From the NCBI RefSeq assembly GCF_000711955.1, contig NZ_JONR01000027.1, positions 18,427-82,426 on the forward strand: 64,000 nucleotides of DNA. The letters are read 5' to 3'. Shown piece after piece: positions 25,618 through 34,030 of this stretch (position 1 is its first letter; the number at the start of each line of letters is the position of its first letter). This DNA is from Nevskia soli DSM 19509 (lineage in GTDB: Bacteria; Pseudomonadota; Gammaproteobacteria; Nevskiales; Nevskiaceae). A model generated the notes under the pieces. The model worked only from the letters and a program-made list of their open reading frames with translations. It did no database searches and had not been told where the DNA came from. The position numbers and the translations under genes were made by a program.

Positions 25618-26553
25618 TCAGCGTGTCGAGGCGGGCGTCCGGGCTTCGACCGGGGCCTTCTGCGGCGGGTTGTCGAGAAACACGCGGCTGGCGCGGATAT
25701 CGCCCTCGGTCAGGGTGCGCAGGGTCTCCACCGCCGTATCGCCGCCGTTGCCCAGCGCCGCCTCGAACAAGCGGTTGGCCTGGCGCAGGCGGGCGCGGTC
25801 CAGCGCATTCCTGACCGAGCGGGCGTTGGAGAAATTCGGCTGGTGGATGCGCCGCTCGATGTATTCGCGCAGCGCCCTCTCCGCCCCTTCGTCGAGGCAG
25901 TAGTTCATCGGCTCCAGCATCTTCTGCGCGATGGCCATCAACTCCTCCGGCGAGTAGTCCGGGAAGTCGATGTGATGCGCGATGCGCGAGGACAGCCCCG
26001 GATTGCTGCCGAAGAAGGTGTCCATGCGATCCTTGTAGCCGGCCAGGATCACCACCAGATCGTCGCGGTGGTTCTCCATCACCTGCAGCAGGATCTCGAT
26101 CGCTTCCTGGCCGTAGTCTCGCTCGTTCTCCGGACGGTGCAGGTAATAGGCCTCGTCGATGAACAGCACGCCGCCCATGGCCTTCTTCAGGATCTCCTTG
26201 GTCTTCGGCGCGGTATGGCCGATGTACTGGCCAACCAGGTCGTCGCGGGTCACGCTGACCAGGTGACCGGTGCGCACATAGCCGAGCCGGTGCAGGATAT
26301 CGGCCATGCGCAGCGCCACCGTGGTCTTGCCGGTGCCGGGATTGCCGGTGAAGCACATGTGCAGGCTCGGCGGCTCGGCTTCGAGACCGATCTGGCTGCG
26401 CGCCCGCGACACCACCAGGAAGGCGGCGATCTCGCGGATGCGCCGCTTCACCGGGGCGAGGCCGACCAGGTCGCGATCGAGCTGGTCGAACACGTCCTGC
26501 ACATTGGCCTCGCGCAGGATGCTGCGCAGGTCGATGCGGGCGGACTCTTCCAT
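25618..26553 (-). CDS. cbbX: Red-type RuBisCO activase CbbX
   Basis: 311 residues, an AAA+ protein that remodels inhibited Form IC/ID RuBisCO by acting on the large-subunit C-terminus. Walker A GNPGTGKTT is at 70-78, Walker B VLFIDEAYYL follows, and the pore-loop region contains GQYIGHTAPKT. The arginine-finger segment FFGSNPGLSSRIAHHIDFPDYS is also present. The start at ATG 26553 is preferred to a TTG two codons upstream and has GAAGGGA before it. It lies 29 bp after cbbS, as in other red-type operons. The last 20 or so residues (PPQKAPVEARTPAS) are an unusual polar tail. Confidence 0.96.
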   Translation of the reverse strand: MEESARIDLRSILREANVQDVFDQLDRDLVGLAPVKRRIREIAAFLVVSRARSQIGLEAEPPSLHMCFTGNPGTGKTTVALRMADILHRLGYVRTGHLVSVTRDDLVGQYIGHTAPKTKEILKKAMGGVLFIDEAYYLHRPENERDYGQEAIEILLQVMENHRDDLVVILAGYKDRMDTFFGSNPGLSSRIAHHIDFPDYSPEELMAIAQKMLEPMNYCLDEGAERALREYIERRIHQPNFSNARSVRNALDRARLRQANRLFEAALGNGGDTAVETLRTLTEGDIRASRVFLDNPPQKAPVEARTPASTR

Positions 26554-26582
26554 GGCCAAGTCCCTTCAGTCCGGCGCGCAGC

Positions 26583-27017
26583 TCAGTACCGCTCGCCTTC
26601 GGGGCGATCGGCGGCGTAGCTGCGCACGGTGTAGCGGATGTTGCGCCCGCCCACTTCCTGCCGCACCAGGCCGAAGCCCGGTTCGTGTTCCGGCCGGTTG
26701 ACGATGAACGACATGCGCGGGGTTTCCCAGCCGCGGGTGGCGTCGAAGGCGGTGACGCGGATGTAATGGCCCGGGAAGGTCTTGCGGCAGGCGTTGATCT
26801 CCATCAGGATCCCGGCGGGATCCTTCAGGTCGAACATCGGCATGCCGTACATCTCCCAGTAGGTGTTGCGCGGATGCGGATCGTCGGTGTACTCGACGTT
26901 CACCGCCCAGCCGTTCTTCAGGGCGTACTTGATCTGCGTGGTGATCTGCGCGTCGCTCAGGTCGGGCAGGAAGGAAAACTGCCCTTGCGTGAGGCGCTTG
27001 CCGTGGTTGCTCATCAT
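26583..27017 (-). CDS. cbbS: RuBisCO small subunit, Form IC
   Basis: 144 residues. The N-terminus (RLTQGQFSFLPDLSDAQITTQIKYAL) and the core NPRNTYWEMYGMPMFDL-like segment are those of red-type small subunits. The C-terminal extension of about 30 residues (NRPEHEPGFGLVRQEVGGRNIRY) forms the beta-hairpin found only in red-type enzymes and tightens the hexadecamer core. GGAGAAACC precedes the ATG at 27017; a second ATG follows at once. It is 20 bp after cbbL. Confidence 0.96.
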   Translation of the reverse strand: MMSNHGKRLTQGQFSFLPDLSDAQITTQIKYALKNGWAVNVEYTDDPHPRNTYWEMYGMPMFDLKDPAGILMEINACRKTFPGHYIRVTAFDATRGWETPRMSFIVNRPEHEPGFGLVRQEVGGRNIRYTVRSYAADRPEGERY

Positions 27018-27037
27018 GATGGTTTCTCCGGTAGGTC

Positions 27038-28531
27038 TCAGGCGCTGGCGGTGGCGCTGGGCACGAAATCGGCGGTATCGGTCGACTCGTAGTCGAAGGT
27101 GATGTCCTTCCACACTTCGAGCGCGGACTTCAGCGGCGTGCACCACTTGGCCGCTTCTTCCAGGATCTGCGGGCCTTCCCGCAGGTAATCGCGGCCTTCA
27201 TTGCGGGCCATGATCATCGCCTCCAGCGCTACGCGATTGGCCACCGCGCCGGCCTGAATGCCCATGGGATGGCCGATGGTGCCGCCGCCGAACTGCAGGA
27301 TCACGTCCTCGCCGAGGTAATGGATCAATTGGTGCATCTGGCCGGCGTGGATGCCGCCCGACGCCACCGGCATGACCTTGTTGAGCGAAGCCCAGTCCTG
27401 TTCGAAGAACAGGCCGTGCTCCAGCGACGCCGACGACTTGGTTTCGCGCAGGGTGTCGTAGAAGCCCTTGATCATCAGCGGGTCGCCTTCCAGCTTGCCC
27501 ACCACGGTGCCGGCATGGATATGGTCGACGCCGGCCATGCGCATCCACTTGCAGATGACGCGGAAGTTCATGCCGTGATTCTTCTGGCGTGAGTAGGTCG
27601 AGTTACCCGCGCGGTGCAAATGCAGGATCATGTCGTTCTTGCGCGCCCACTTGGCCATGCTCTGGATCGCCGTGTAGCCGATCACCAGGTCGATCATGAC
27701 GATGGTCGAACCCAGCTCCTTGGCCAGTTCGGCGCGTTCGTACATGTCCTCCATGGTGCCTGCGGTGATGTTGAGGTAATGGCCCTTGACCTCACCCGTC
27801 GCGGCGGAAGCCTTGTTCACCGCTTCCATGCAATAGAGGAAGCGGTCGCGCCAGTGCATGAAGGGCTGCGAATTGATGTTCTCGTCGTCCTTCACGAAAT
27901 CCAGTCCGCCCTTGAGGGCTTCGTACACCACGCGGCCGTAGTTGCGGCCGGACAGGCCCAGCTTGGGCTTGGTGGTGGCGCCGAGCAGCGGCCGGCCGAA
28001 CTTGTCCAGCCGCTCGCGTTCCACCACGATGCCGGTGGCCGGACCCTGGAAGGTCTTGAGGTAGGCCACCGGGATGCGCATGTCTTCCAGGCGCAGTGCC
28101 TTGATCGCCTTGAAGCCGAACACGTTGCCGATGATCGAGGCGGTGAGGTTGGCGATGGAGCCCGGCTCGAACAGGTCGAGGTCATAGGCGATGTAGGCGA
28201 AGTACTGCTGTTCGGTCCTGGTGCCCGGACCGGTGTTCGGCACCGGGTCAACGCGGTAGGCCTTGGCGCGGTACAGGTCGCAGGCGGTCAGGCGGTCGGT
28301 CCACACCACCGTCCAGGTGGCGGTGGAGGATTCGCCCGCCACCGCGGCGGCCGCCTCGTCGGCGTCCACGCCGGCTTGCGGCGTGATGCGGAACAGCGCG
28401 ATCACGTCGGTATCCAGTGGCGTGTAGTCGGGCTGCCAGTAGCCCATCTGCTTGTACTTCAACACGCCAGCGGCATAGCGCTTCTTGGCGTCGGTGATGG
28501 GTCCAGCAGCTGCGGTGGCCGGTGCGAGCAT
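27038..28531 (-). CDS. cbbL: RuBisCO large subunit, Form IC
   Basis: 497 residues. It fixes CO2 onto ribulose-1,5-bisphosphate. The active-site lysines can be aligned with the spinach enzyme at an offset of 13: Lys188 and Lys190 (TKPK), the carbamylated Lys214 with Asp216 and Glu217 (DFVKDDENIN), and the loop-6 lysine in VVGKLEGD. The 12-residue N-terminal extension, KKRYAAGVLKYKQMGYW, and the neighbour cbbX indicate the red-type IC branch of proteobacteria. The start at 28531 has GAGGAA upstream. It is the first gene of the operon and faces cbbR across 107 bp. Confidence 0.97.
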   Translation of the reverse strand: MLAPATAAAGPITDAKKRYAAGVLKYKQMGYWQPDYTPLDTDVIALFRITPQAGVDADEAAAAVAGESSTATWTVVWTDRLTACDLYRAKAYRVDPVPNTGPGTRTEQQYFAYIAYDLDLFEPGSIANLTASIIGNVFGFKAIKALRLEDMRIPVAYLKTFQGPATGIVVERERLDKFGRPLLGATTKPKLGLSGRNYGRVVYEALKGGLDFVKDDENINSQPFMHWRDRFLYCMEAVNKASAATGEVKGHYLNITAGTMEDMYERAELAKELGSTIVMIDLVIGYTAIQSMAKWARKNDMILHLHRAGNSTYSRQKNHGMNFRVICKWMRMAGVDHIHAGTVVGKLEGDPLMIKGFYDTLRETKSSASLEHGLFFEQDWASLNKVMPVASGGIHAGQMHQLIHYLGEDVILQFGGGTIGHPMGIQAGAVANRVALEAMIMARNEGRDYLREGPQILEEAAKWCTPLKSALEVWKDITFDYESTDTADFVPSATASA

Positions 28532-28638
28532 GGTGCGGTTCCTCGTGATTAGGACTCGCAGGCATCGTAGGCGCCGCACATCCAAAGCAAAACTAAATGT
28601 TTCTTTCCATTTGCTAAGCGATCCCTTATGGTTCGGCC
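28532..28638. promoter_or_regulatory. cbbL-cbbR divergent control region
   Basis: 107 bp separate the two divergent starts. At its centre AAATG (28595-28599) and CATTT (28608-28612) form a small inverted repeat, flanked by CTAA and CTAAG, within an A/T-rich patch. This suits a LysR-type CbbR site, for which T-N11-A half sites are known. It is the only such patch in the gap. Confidence 0.55.
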
Positions 28639-29577
28639 ATGGCCATGAATCTTTCGCGCAGGGTCACCATCCGGCAACTGGAGGTCTTCGTGCACGCCGC
28701 GCGCGAGCTGAACTTCGCGCGTGTGGGCGAGACCATGCACCTGACCCAACCCGCGGTGTCGATGCAGATCCGCCAGCTCGAACAGGCAGTCGGCATCGCC
28801 CTCTTCGACAAGGTCGGCAAGCGCAAGACCCTGACCGAGGCCGGGGCCATCCTGCTTCAACACGCCTCGCGCGTCCTCGGTGAACTGCAGGACGCGGAGC
28901 AGTCTCTCCAGGCCCTGCAAGGCCTGGCCGGCGGTTCGATCACGGTGGGGCTGGTCAGTACCGCAAAGTATTTCGCACCGAAACTGCTGGCGATGTTCAG
29001 CCAGCATCATCCCGGCGTGGAGGTGCGTTTCGTCGTCGGCAACCGCGAGACGCTGGTGCAGCTGCTGCGCGAGAACCAGACCGATCTTGCGCTGATGGGC
29101 CGGCCTCCGCGCGAACTGGACACGATCTCGGAGCCGCTGGCGGAGAATCCCAATGTGATGGTGGCGCCGGTGAACCATCGCCTGGCCAAGGCCGGCCGTT
29201 TCGACATCCAGGAACTGCGGCAGGACACCTTCCTGCTGCGCGAAGCCGGCTCCGGCACGCGGCTGATGATGGAGGAATTCCTGCGCGGGCATCTGTTCAC
29301 GCCGGCCAAGGTCGCCACCATGGGCAGCAACGAAACGATCAAGCAGGCGGTGATGGCGGGGCTGGGCATCAGCCTGCTGTCGCTGCATACCCTGTCGCTG
29401 GAACTGCGCAGTGGCGAGATCGCCCTGCTGGACGTCGACGGGCTGCCGGTGCAGCGCGTCTGGAACGTGGTGCACGCGCGCAAGCGCCAGCTGTCGCCGG
29501 CGGCGGTGGCGTTCCGGCGCTTCCTGATCGAGGAAACGCAGGCCTACCTGAACACGGCGTTCGGCAAGCTGCTGTAG
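28639..29577 (+). CDS. cbbR: LysR-type regulator of the Calvin operon
   Basis: 312 residues. The winged helix-turn-helix lies at about 12-70 (TIRQLEVFVHAARELNFARVG, QPAVSMQIRQLEQAVG). The effector domain has ISEPLAENPNVMVAPVNHRLA, LLREAGSGTRLMMEEF and MGSNETIKQAVMAGLGISLLS, which are characteristic of CbbR proteins. It is expected to sense metabolites such as RuBP or ATP and NADPH and to activate cbbL. It is transcribed away from cbbL and ends facing a small secreted-protein gene (20 bp between stops). Confidence 0.94.
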   Translation: MAMNLSRRVTIRQLEVFVHAARELNFARVGETMHLTQPAVSMQIRQLEQAVGIALFDKVGKRKTLTEAGAILLQHASRVLGELQDAEQSLQALQGLAGGSITVGLVSTAKYFAPKLLAMFSQHHPGVEVRFVVGNRETLVQLLRENQTDLALMGRPPRELDTISEPLAENPNVMVAPVNHRLAKAGRFDIQELRQDTFLLREAGSGTRLMMEEFLRGHLFTPAKVATMGSNETIKQAVMAGLGISLLSLHTLSLELRSGEIALLDVDGLPVQRVWNVVHARKRQLSPAAVAFRRFLIEETQAYLNTAFGKLL

Positions 29578-29597
29578 CGCTGCTTTGGCGGCAGCCT

Positions 29598-29897
29598 TCA
29601 CTTCTTCGGTTCTTCCTTGCCGGTGGGTTCATCGGCGCAGCCCTGCCCGCTTGCGCCGGAACTGGAAGAATGCAGCTGGCAAGACAGATCCGAGCGCCGC
29701 ACCTGTTCCACCGGGGCGCCGAACGGGCGCACGCATTCCGCGTGACCGCTGACCGGACTCACCAGGGCTTCCAGGCACTTTGGCGGCGAAGCAGGCTTGT
29801 CCTGTGCCGGGGCCGCATCGTCGGCTCCAACAGCATGGACGCCTACGGTGGCAAGCAGGCTCATGGCCAGCAAGGCGTTGCAGAAGTGGCTTCGCAT
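29598..29897 (-). CDS. Small secreted Cys-containing protein
   Basis: 99 residues. A clear signal peptide ends about residue 24-25 (VHAVGA/DD). The mature part is Pro/Ala/Ser-rich with four cysteines (PPKCLEAL, HAECVRP, LSCQLH, QGCADE) and a charged Lys-rich end, suggesting two disulfides or metal binding. A very strong AGGAGGAGACCGG precedes the ATG at 29897, so it is surely translated. I do not recognise the family. It is convergent with cbbR, and its promoter lies in 29898-30118. Neighbours give no firm clue to its role. Confidence 0.75.
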   Translation of the reverse strand: MRSHFCNALLAMSLLATVGVHAVGADDAAPAQDKPASPPKCLEALVSPVSGHAECVRPFGAPVEQVRRSDLSCQLHSSSSGASGQGCADEPTGKEEPKK

Positions 29898-30057
29898 CCG
29901 GTCTCCTCCTGCCGCCTTATGGGCTTGTCTTCAATAGCGGCCAGGAGACTGTATGTAACGAATCGCGCCCCGATTCAACTGTGTCAAATGCGCGCCATGG
30001 GACTTTAAAGCGGAGGAAACAACCATATTGATGGCAACGCACCTAAAATATGCGGAA

Positions 30058-30082
30058 GACCGGCCTCGGTTTTATGCCGGTC
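30058..30082 (+). terminator. Hairpin in the leader of the SnoaL-like operon
   Basis: A 7-bp stem (GACCGGC 30058-30064 with GCCGGTC 30076-30082) and an 11-nt loop are followed by GGCAATTTTC. It lies 37 bp before the start at 30119. It could be an attenuator or just a structured 5' leader. Confidence 0.3.
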
Positions 30083-30118
30083 GGCAATTTTCAGTGCAGG
30101 TTTTTTGGAGAGATCGAC

Positions 30119-30526
30119 ATGTCGCAGGCCACCCGCCAGTTGCTCGAACGCTATTACGCCGCCTTCAATGCCGGCGACTGGGACACCTTCCTCGGCATGC
30201 TGACCGAGGACGTGGCGCATGACATCAACCAGGGGGCGCGCGAAGTCGGCCGCGCCGCGTTCGCCAAGTTCATGGAGCGCATGAACACCTCCTACAGCGA
30301 GCAGATCGCGGACATCGTGATCATGCCCAGCGCCGACGGCACGCGTGCCGCGGTGGAGTTCACCGTGCTCGGCACCTACCTGAAGACCGACGAGGGCCTG
30401 CCCGAGGCGCACGGCCAGAAGTACAAGCTGCCGGGCGGCGCCTTCTTCGACATCCGCGACGGCAAGGTGGCGCGGGTCACCAACTACTACAACCTGCAGG
30501 ACTGGCTGAAGCAGGTCGGCGCCTGA
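30119..30526 (+). CDS. SnoaL/ketosteroid-isomerase-like protein
   Basis: 135 residues of the NTF2-like fold: an N-terminal helix with LLERYYAAFNAGDWDTFLGML, then DVAHDINQGAREVGRAAFAKFMERMN, and a C-terminal sheet with PGGAFFDIRDGKVARVTNYYN. It resembles the 'ketosteroid isomerase-related' family that travels with a GNAT and a nitrilase-like gene in many proteobacteria. The substrate is unknown. The start at 30119 has GGAGAGATCGAC; the longer frame from 30050 lacks a ribosome site. Its TGA overlaps the ATG of the GNAT gene (TGATG), so the operon is coupled. Confidence 0.88.
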   Translation: MSQATRQLLERYYAAFNAGDWDTFLGMLTEDVAHDINQGAREVGRAAFAKFMERMNTSYSEQIADIVIMPSADGTRAAVEFTVLGTYLKTDEGLPEAHGQKYKLPGGAFFDIRDGKVARVTNYYNLQDWLKQVGA

Positions 30527-31128
30527 TGGGCGAGCTGCGCACCGAATTGCTGCGCGGCGAGGAAATCGCCCGGCATGTCGATGCCGTGGCCGATCTGCGC
30601 ATCACGGTATTCCGCGACTGGCCCTACCTTTACGAAGGCACGCGCGAGTACGAGGCCCGCTACCTCGACGTCTACCTGCGCAGCCCGCGCAGCCTGGCCA
30701 TCCTGGTATGGGACGGGGACGCCTGCATCGGCGCTTCCACGGTGTTGCCGCTGGCGGATGCCGGCGCCGAGGCGCAGCAGCCGTTCCGCGACGGCGGTCA
30801 GGCGATCGAGACCATCGATTACTTCGGCGAGTCGGTGCTGCTCAAGTCGCACCGCGGCCGCGGGTTGGGCGTGAAGTTCTTCGACTTGCGTGAGCAGCAT
30901 GCACGAGAGCATGGCCTTTCGATCTGCGCTTTCTGCTCGGTCAACCGCTCCGCCGACGATCCGCGCAAACCGGCCGGCTATATCGGCAACGACAGCTTCT
31001 GGACGCATCGCGGCTACCACAAGGAGCCCGGCATCGTCGCCAGTTTTTCCTGGCCGGACATCGGCGAGGTGGTTTCCACCACCAAGCCCATGACCTTCTG
31101 GATGCGTGACCTGGGAGCCGCCGCGTGA
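30526..31128 (+). CDS. GNAT-family N-acetyltransferase
   Basis: 200 residues. The central acyl-CoA binding motif is visible as LKSHRGRGLGVKFFDLREQHAREHG, the usual R-G-x-G-x-G/A turn, and the fold continues with a C-terminal region FWTHRGYHKEPG. The N-terminal LRITVFRDWPYLYEG is characteristic of the branch that accompanies SnoaL-like and nitrilase-like genes. The acceptor is unknown. It overlaps the upstream stop by one base and the downstream start by four, so all three genes are translated from one message. Confidence 0.88.
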   Translation: MGELRTELLRGEEIARHVDAVADLRITVFRDWPYLYEGTREYEARYLDVYLRSPRSLAILVWDGDACIGASTVLPLADAGAEAQQPFRDGGQAIETIDYFGESVLLKSHRGRGLGVKFFDLREQHAREHGLSICAFCSVNRSADDPRKPAGYIGNDSFWTHRGYHKEPGIVASFSWPDIGEVVSTTKPMTFWMRDLGAAA

Positions 31129-32018
31129 GCGCCTTCCGCGCCGCCGTCGCGCAATACCCGGTGGGCCAGCCCGCCTCCTGGGCCGAGGTGGAAGCCACCC
31201 TGACGCGCTGGGTGGGCGAAGCCGTGGCGGAGGGTGCGCGGCTGCTGGTGTTTCCGGAATACGCCTCGATGGTGCTGCCGGCGCTGTTCGCGCCGGCGAT
31301 GCAGAGCAACCTCGGCGCGCAGCTGCCCGCGCTACAGGAGTTGCGGGACGATTACCTGGACCTGCATCGCCACCTGGCGCGGCGGCATGGCGTGTACCTG
31401 CTGGCGGGCAGCTTTCCCTGGCAGGTCGACGACAGGCATTTCCACAACCGCGCCTGGCTCTGCGCGCCCAGCGGCGACGCCGGTTTCCAGGACAAGCGCG
31501 TGATGACGCGCTTCGAGCGGGAGCAATGGGGCATCAGCGCCGCCGAGGAGCTCAAGGTATTCGATACCGCGCTGGGACGCATCGGCGTGCAGATCTGCTA
31601 CGATGCCGAGTTCCCCCTGCCCGCGCGTGCCCAGGCGGAGGCCGGCGCCGAACTGCTGCTGGTGCCTTCCTGCACCGACACCGCCGCGGGCTATCACCGT
31701 GTGCGCGTGGCGGCGCAGGCGCGGGCGCTGGAAAACCAGTGCCATGTGCTGCTGTCGCCGTTGGTGGGTGAAGCGGCGTGGTCGCCGGCGGTGGATGTGA
31801 ACGTTGGCGCCGCGGGCGTCTACGGGCCGCCGGACCGGGGCTTTCCGGACGACGGCGTGTTGGTGCAGGGGCAGCTGAACCAGCCGGGATGGATCTATGC
31901 CGAGATCGATCCGGCCAGGGTGGAACAGGTGCGGCAGCAGGGCCAGGTGTTCAATTTCCGCCACTGGCCGGAACAGGGTTACACGTCCGCTTTGACGGTT
32001 TCGGTGGAGAAACTCTGA
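31125..32018 (+). CDS. Carbon-nitrogen hydrolase (nitrilase superfamily)
   Basis: 297 residues from a GTG at 31125 that overlaps the GNAT stop. The Glu-Lys-Cys triad can be read: Glu45 (FPEY), Lys124 (FQDKRVM) and Cys158 (QICYDAEFP). The family hydrolyses amides, including deaminated-glutathione-like or N-carbamoyl compounds; no substrate can be assigned. The conserved order SnoaL-like, acetyltransferase, amidohydrolase suggests acetylation and hydrolysis of the same small compound, which is inference. It ends before a hairpin and the convergent COG2509 gene. Confidence 0.9.
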   Translation: MSAFRAAVAQYPVGQPASWAEVEATLTRWVGEAVAEGARLLVFPEYASMVLPALFAPAMQSNLGAQLPALQELRDDYLDLHRHLARRHGVYLLAGSFPWQVDDRHFHNRAWLCAPSGDAGFQDKRVMTRFEREQWGISAAEELKVFDTALGRIGVQICYDAEFPLPARAQAEAGAELLLVPSCTDTAAGYHRVRVAAQARALENQCHVLLSPLVGEAAWSPAVDVNVGAAGVYGPPDRGFPDDGVLVQGQLNQPGWIYAEIDPARVEQVRQQGQVFNFRHWPEQGYTSALTVSVEKL

Positions 32019-32063
32019 AGCGAGATGCGGGGAACAAATCGCGACAAAATCCTCATGCGTGCC

Positions 32064-32094
32064 ATGCGTGCCAAGGGTTTTTGTTGGCACGCAT
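32064..32094. terminator. Hairpin between convergent genes
   Basis: A perfect 11-bp stem (ATGCGTGCCAA at 32064-32074 with TTGGCACGCAT at 32084-32094) and a 9-nt loop that contains five T. No T-tract follows the stem. It lies between the nitrilase-like gene and the COG2509 gene, and can serve both strands. Confidence 0.5.
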
Positions 32095-32199
32095 GCGGCG
32101 AGCGCTTCGGTTTCCCGACACCAGTTTGAGTCCCCTGACGCCGGCCGGAATGAGGACGATGCACAGCATCCTCATTCTTGATGGAGGCTGTTGCGGATG

Positions 32200-33810
32200 C
32201 TACCCGGCTGGAGAGTGCGCCCGTGCCACCGCTTCCGCGAGGCGGATGCCGTCAACGGCCGCCGACAGGATGCCGCCGGCGTATCCAGCGCCCTCGCCTC
32301 CCGGATACAGGCCCTTCACGTTGAGGCTCTGCAGATCGTCGCCGCGCGTGATGCGCACCGGCGAAGAGGTCCTGGTTTCGATGCCCGTCAGTACGGCTTC
32401 CGGCATGTCGAAGCCGCGGATCTGGCGGCCGAATGCGGGCAGTGCTTCGCGGATCGCCTCGATGGCGAAGAGCGGCAAGGCGCCGCCCAGGTCGCCGAGT
32501 TTCACGCCGGGCTTATACGAAGGGATGACGCCGCCCAACCCGGTGGAGGCGCGGCCCGCAAGGAAGTCGCCGACGAGCTGACCCGGCGCTTCGTAGGTAC
32601 TGCCGCCGAGCGCGAAGGCCTGCGATTCGAGTTGTTCCTGCAGCGCCAGGCCGGCCAGCGGGCCGTCCGGGTAGTCCACCTCGGGGGTGATGCCGACGAC
32701 GATGCCGGCGTTGGCGTTGCGCTCGTTGCGCGAGTACTGGCTCATGCCGTTGGTCACCACGCGGTTGGATTCCGAGGTCGCGGCCACCACCGTGCCGCCC
32801 GGGCACATGCAGAAGCTGTAGACCGAGCGGCCGTTGGCGGCATGGTGCACCAGCTTGTAGTCGGCCGCGCCCAGCTTGGGATTCCCGGCAAAGCGGCCGT
32901 ACCGCGCGCGGTCGATCAGGGACTGCGGATGCTCGATGCGGAAGCCCAGCGAGAAGGGCTTGGCTTCCATGTAGACCGCGCGGCGGTGCAGCAGGCGGAA
33001 GGTGTCGCGGGCGCTGTGGCCGACGGCGAAGATGGCCTGGTCGCACTCGATCGTTTCTCCGCTCGCCAGGACCACGCCGCGCAGAGTGCCGCCCTCGATC
33101 AGCACGTCGGTGACGCGCTGATCGAAACGGATCTCGCCGCCCAGGCGTTCGATCTCGCGGCGCATCTTCTCGACCATGCTGGCCAGGCGGAAGGTGCCGA
33201 TGTGCGGCCGGGCGGCATAGAGAATCTCCGGCGGCGCGCCCGCCTTGACGAATTCCTGCAGCACCTTGCGCCCGAGATAGCGCGGGTCCTTGATCTGGGT
33301 GTAGAGCTTGCCGTCGGAGAAGGTGCCGGCGCCGCCTTCGCCGAACTGCACGTTGGACTCGGGATGGAGCACGCCGCGCCGCCACAGGTCCCAGGTGTCC
33401 TTGGTGCGCTCGCGCACGGCCTTGCCGCGCTCCAGCACGATGGGGCGGAAGCCCATCTGCGCCAGCACCAGGCAGGCGAAGATGCCGCAGGGACCGAATC
33501 CCACCACCAGGGGCCGCCGCGTCCCGGCCGGCGGCGCGGCGGTGACGAAGCGATACTCCATGTCCGGCGTCGGGCTGACGTTGCGGTCGCCGCGCAGACG
33601 CGCCAGGGTCACGGCCTCGTCCGCCACATCCACATCCACGATGTAGACGAACTGCAGGCCGAGCCGCTTCTGGCGCGCGTCGTGGCTGCGCTTGAACACG
33701 GTGAAGGACTTCAGTTCGCCTTCGCGCAGCTTCAGACGCCGGGCGATGGCCGGCGCGAGCGCGTCGTCGGCGTGGTCGATCGGCAGGTTCAGTTCGGTGA
33801 GTCGGAGCAT
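32200..33810 (-). CDS. FAD-dependent dehydrogenase of the COG2509 type
   Basis: 536 residues. After an N-terminal domain of about 85 residues (a ferredoxin-like fold is usual) comes a dinucleotide-binding motif VVGFGPCGIFACLVLAQMG. It is followed by NVQFGEGGAGTFSDGKLYTQIKDP, AIFAVGHSARDTFRLL and the C-terminal GLYPGGEGAGYAGGILSAAVDGIRLAEA. These define the widespread but functionally obscure family of FAD-dependent dehydrogenases. A Cys-containing SFCMCPGG stretch lies near the flavin site. It is probably transcribed alone from a promoter in 33811-34030. Confidence 0.93.
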   Translation of the reverse strand: MLRLTELNLPIDHADDALAPAIARRLKLREGELKSFTVFKRSHDARQKRLGLQFVYIVDVDVADEAVTLARLRGDRNVSPTPDMEYRFVTAAPPAGTRRPLVVGFGPCGIFACLVLAQMGFRPIVLERGKAVRERTKDTWDLWRRGVLHPESNVQFGEGGAGTFSDGKLYTQIKDPRYLGRKVLQEFVKAGAPPEILYAARPHIGTFRLASMVEKMRREIERLGGEIRFDQRVTDVLIEGGTLRGVVLASGETIECDQAIFAVGHSARDTFRLLHRRAVYMEAKPFSLGFRIEHPQSLIDRARYGRFAGNPKLGAADYKLVHHAANGRSVYSFCMCPGGTVVAATSESNRVVTNGMSQYSRNERNANAGIVVGITPEVDYPDGPLAGLALQEQLESQAFALGGSTYEAPGQLVGDFLAGRASTGLGGVIPSYKPGVKLGDLGGALPLFAIEAIREALPAFGRQIRGFDMPEAVLTGIETRTSSPVRITRGDDLQSLNVKGLYPGGEGAGYAGGILSAAVDGIRLAEAVARAHSPAG

Positions 33811-33910
33811 TGCTGGTGAAACAGGGCGTGATATCCGCCTATTATGATCGGATTCACGCCCTGGGACTTCACCATTGGCGGGCGCAGCCGCGAGGTCGGC
33901 CAGGCTTGCA

Positions 33911-33930
33911 CCGCCGGATAAAGCCGGCGG
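33911..33930 (-). terminator. GC-rich hairpin downstream of the metE unit
   Basis: Stem CCGCCGG (33911-33917) with CCGGCGG (33924-33930) and a 6-nt loop. No T-tract. It lies about 100 bp past the stop of the small gene that follows metE. Confidence 0.35.
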
Positions 33931-34030
33931 CGGCGGGGATTCAAGCGGGTGGCGACCAGGGGAACTGCAGCCGCGCCCCGATCAGTCGGCTTTTCCGAGC
34001 TTCAGGCACGCGGGGGATGGCGGCTTCCGG

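Noticed and set aside
30028..30222. Small plus-strand frame after a strong GGAGGAA at 30012
   Set aside because: It runs into the SnoaL-like gene in another frame with no family support; the ribosome site may belong to the leader but I cannot show a product.
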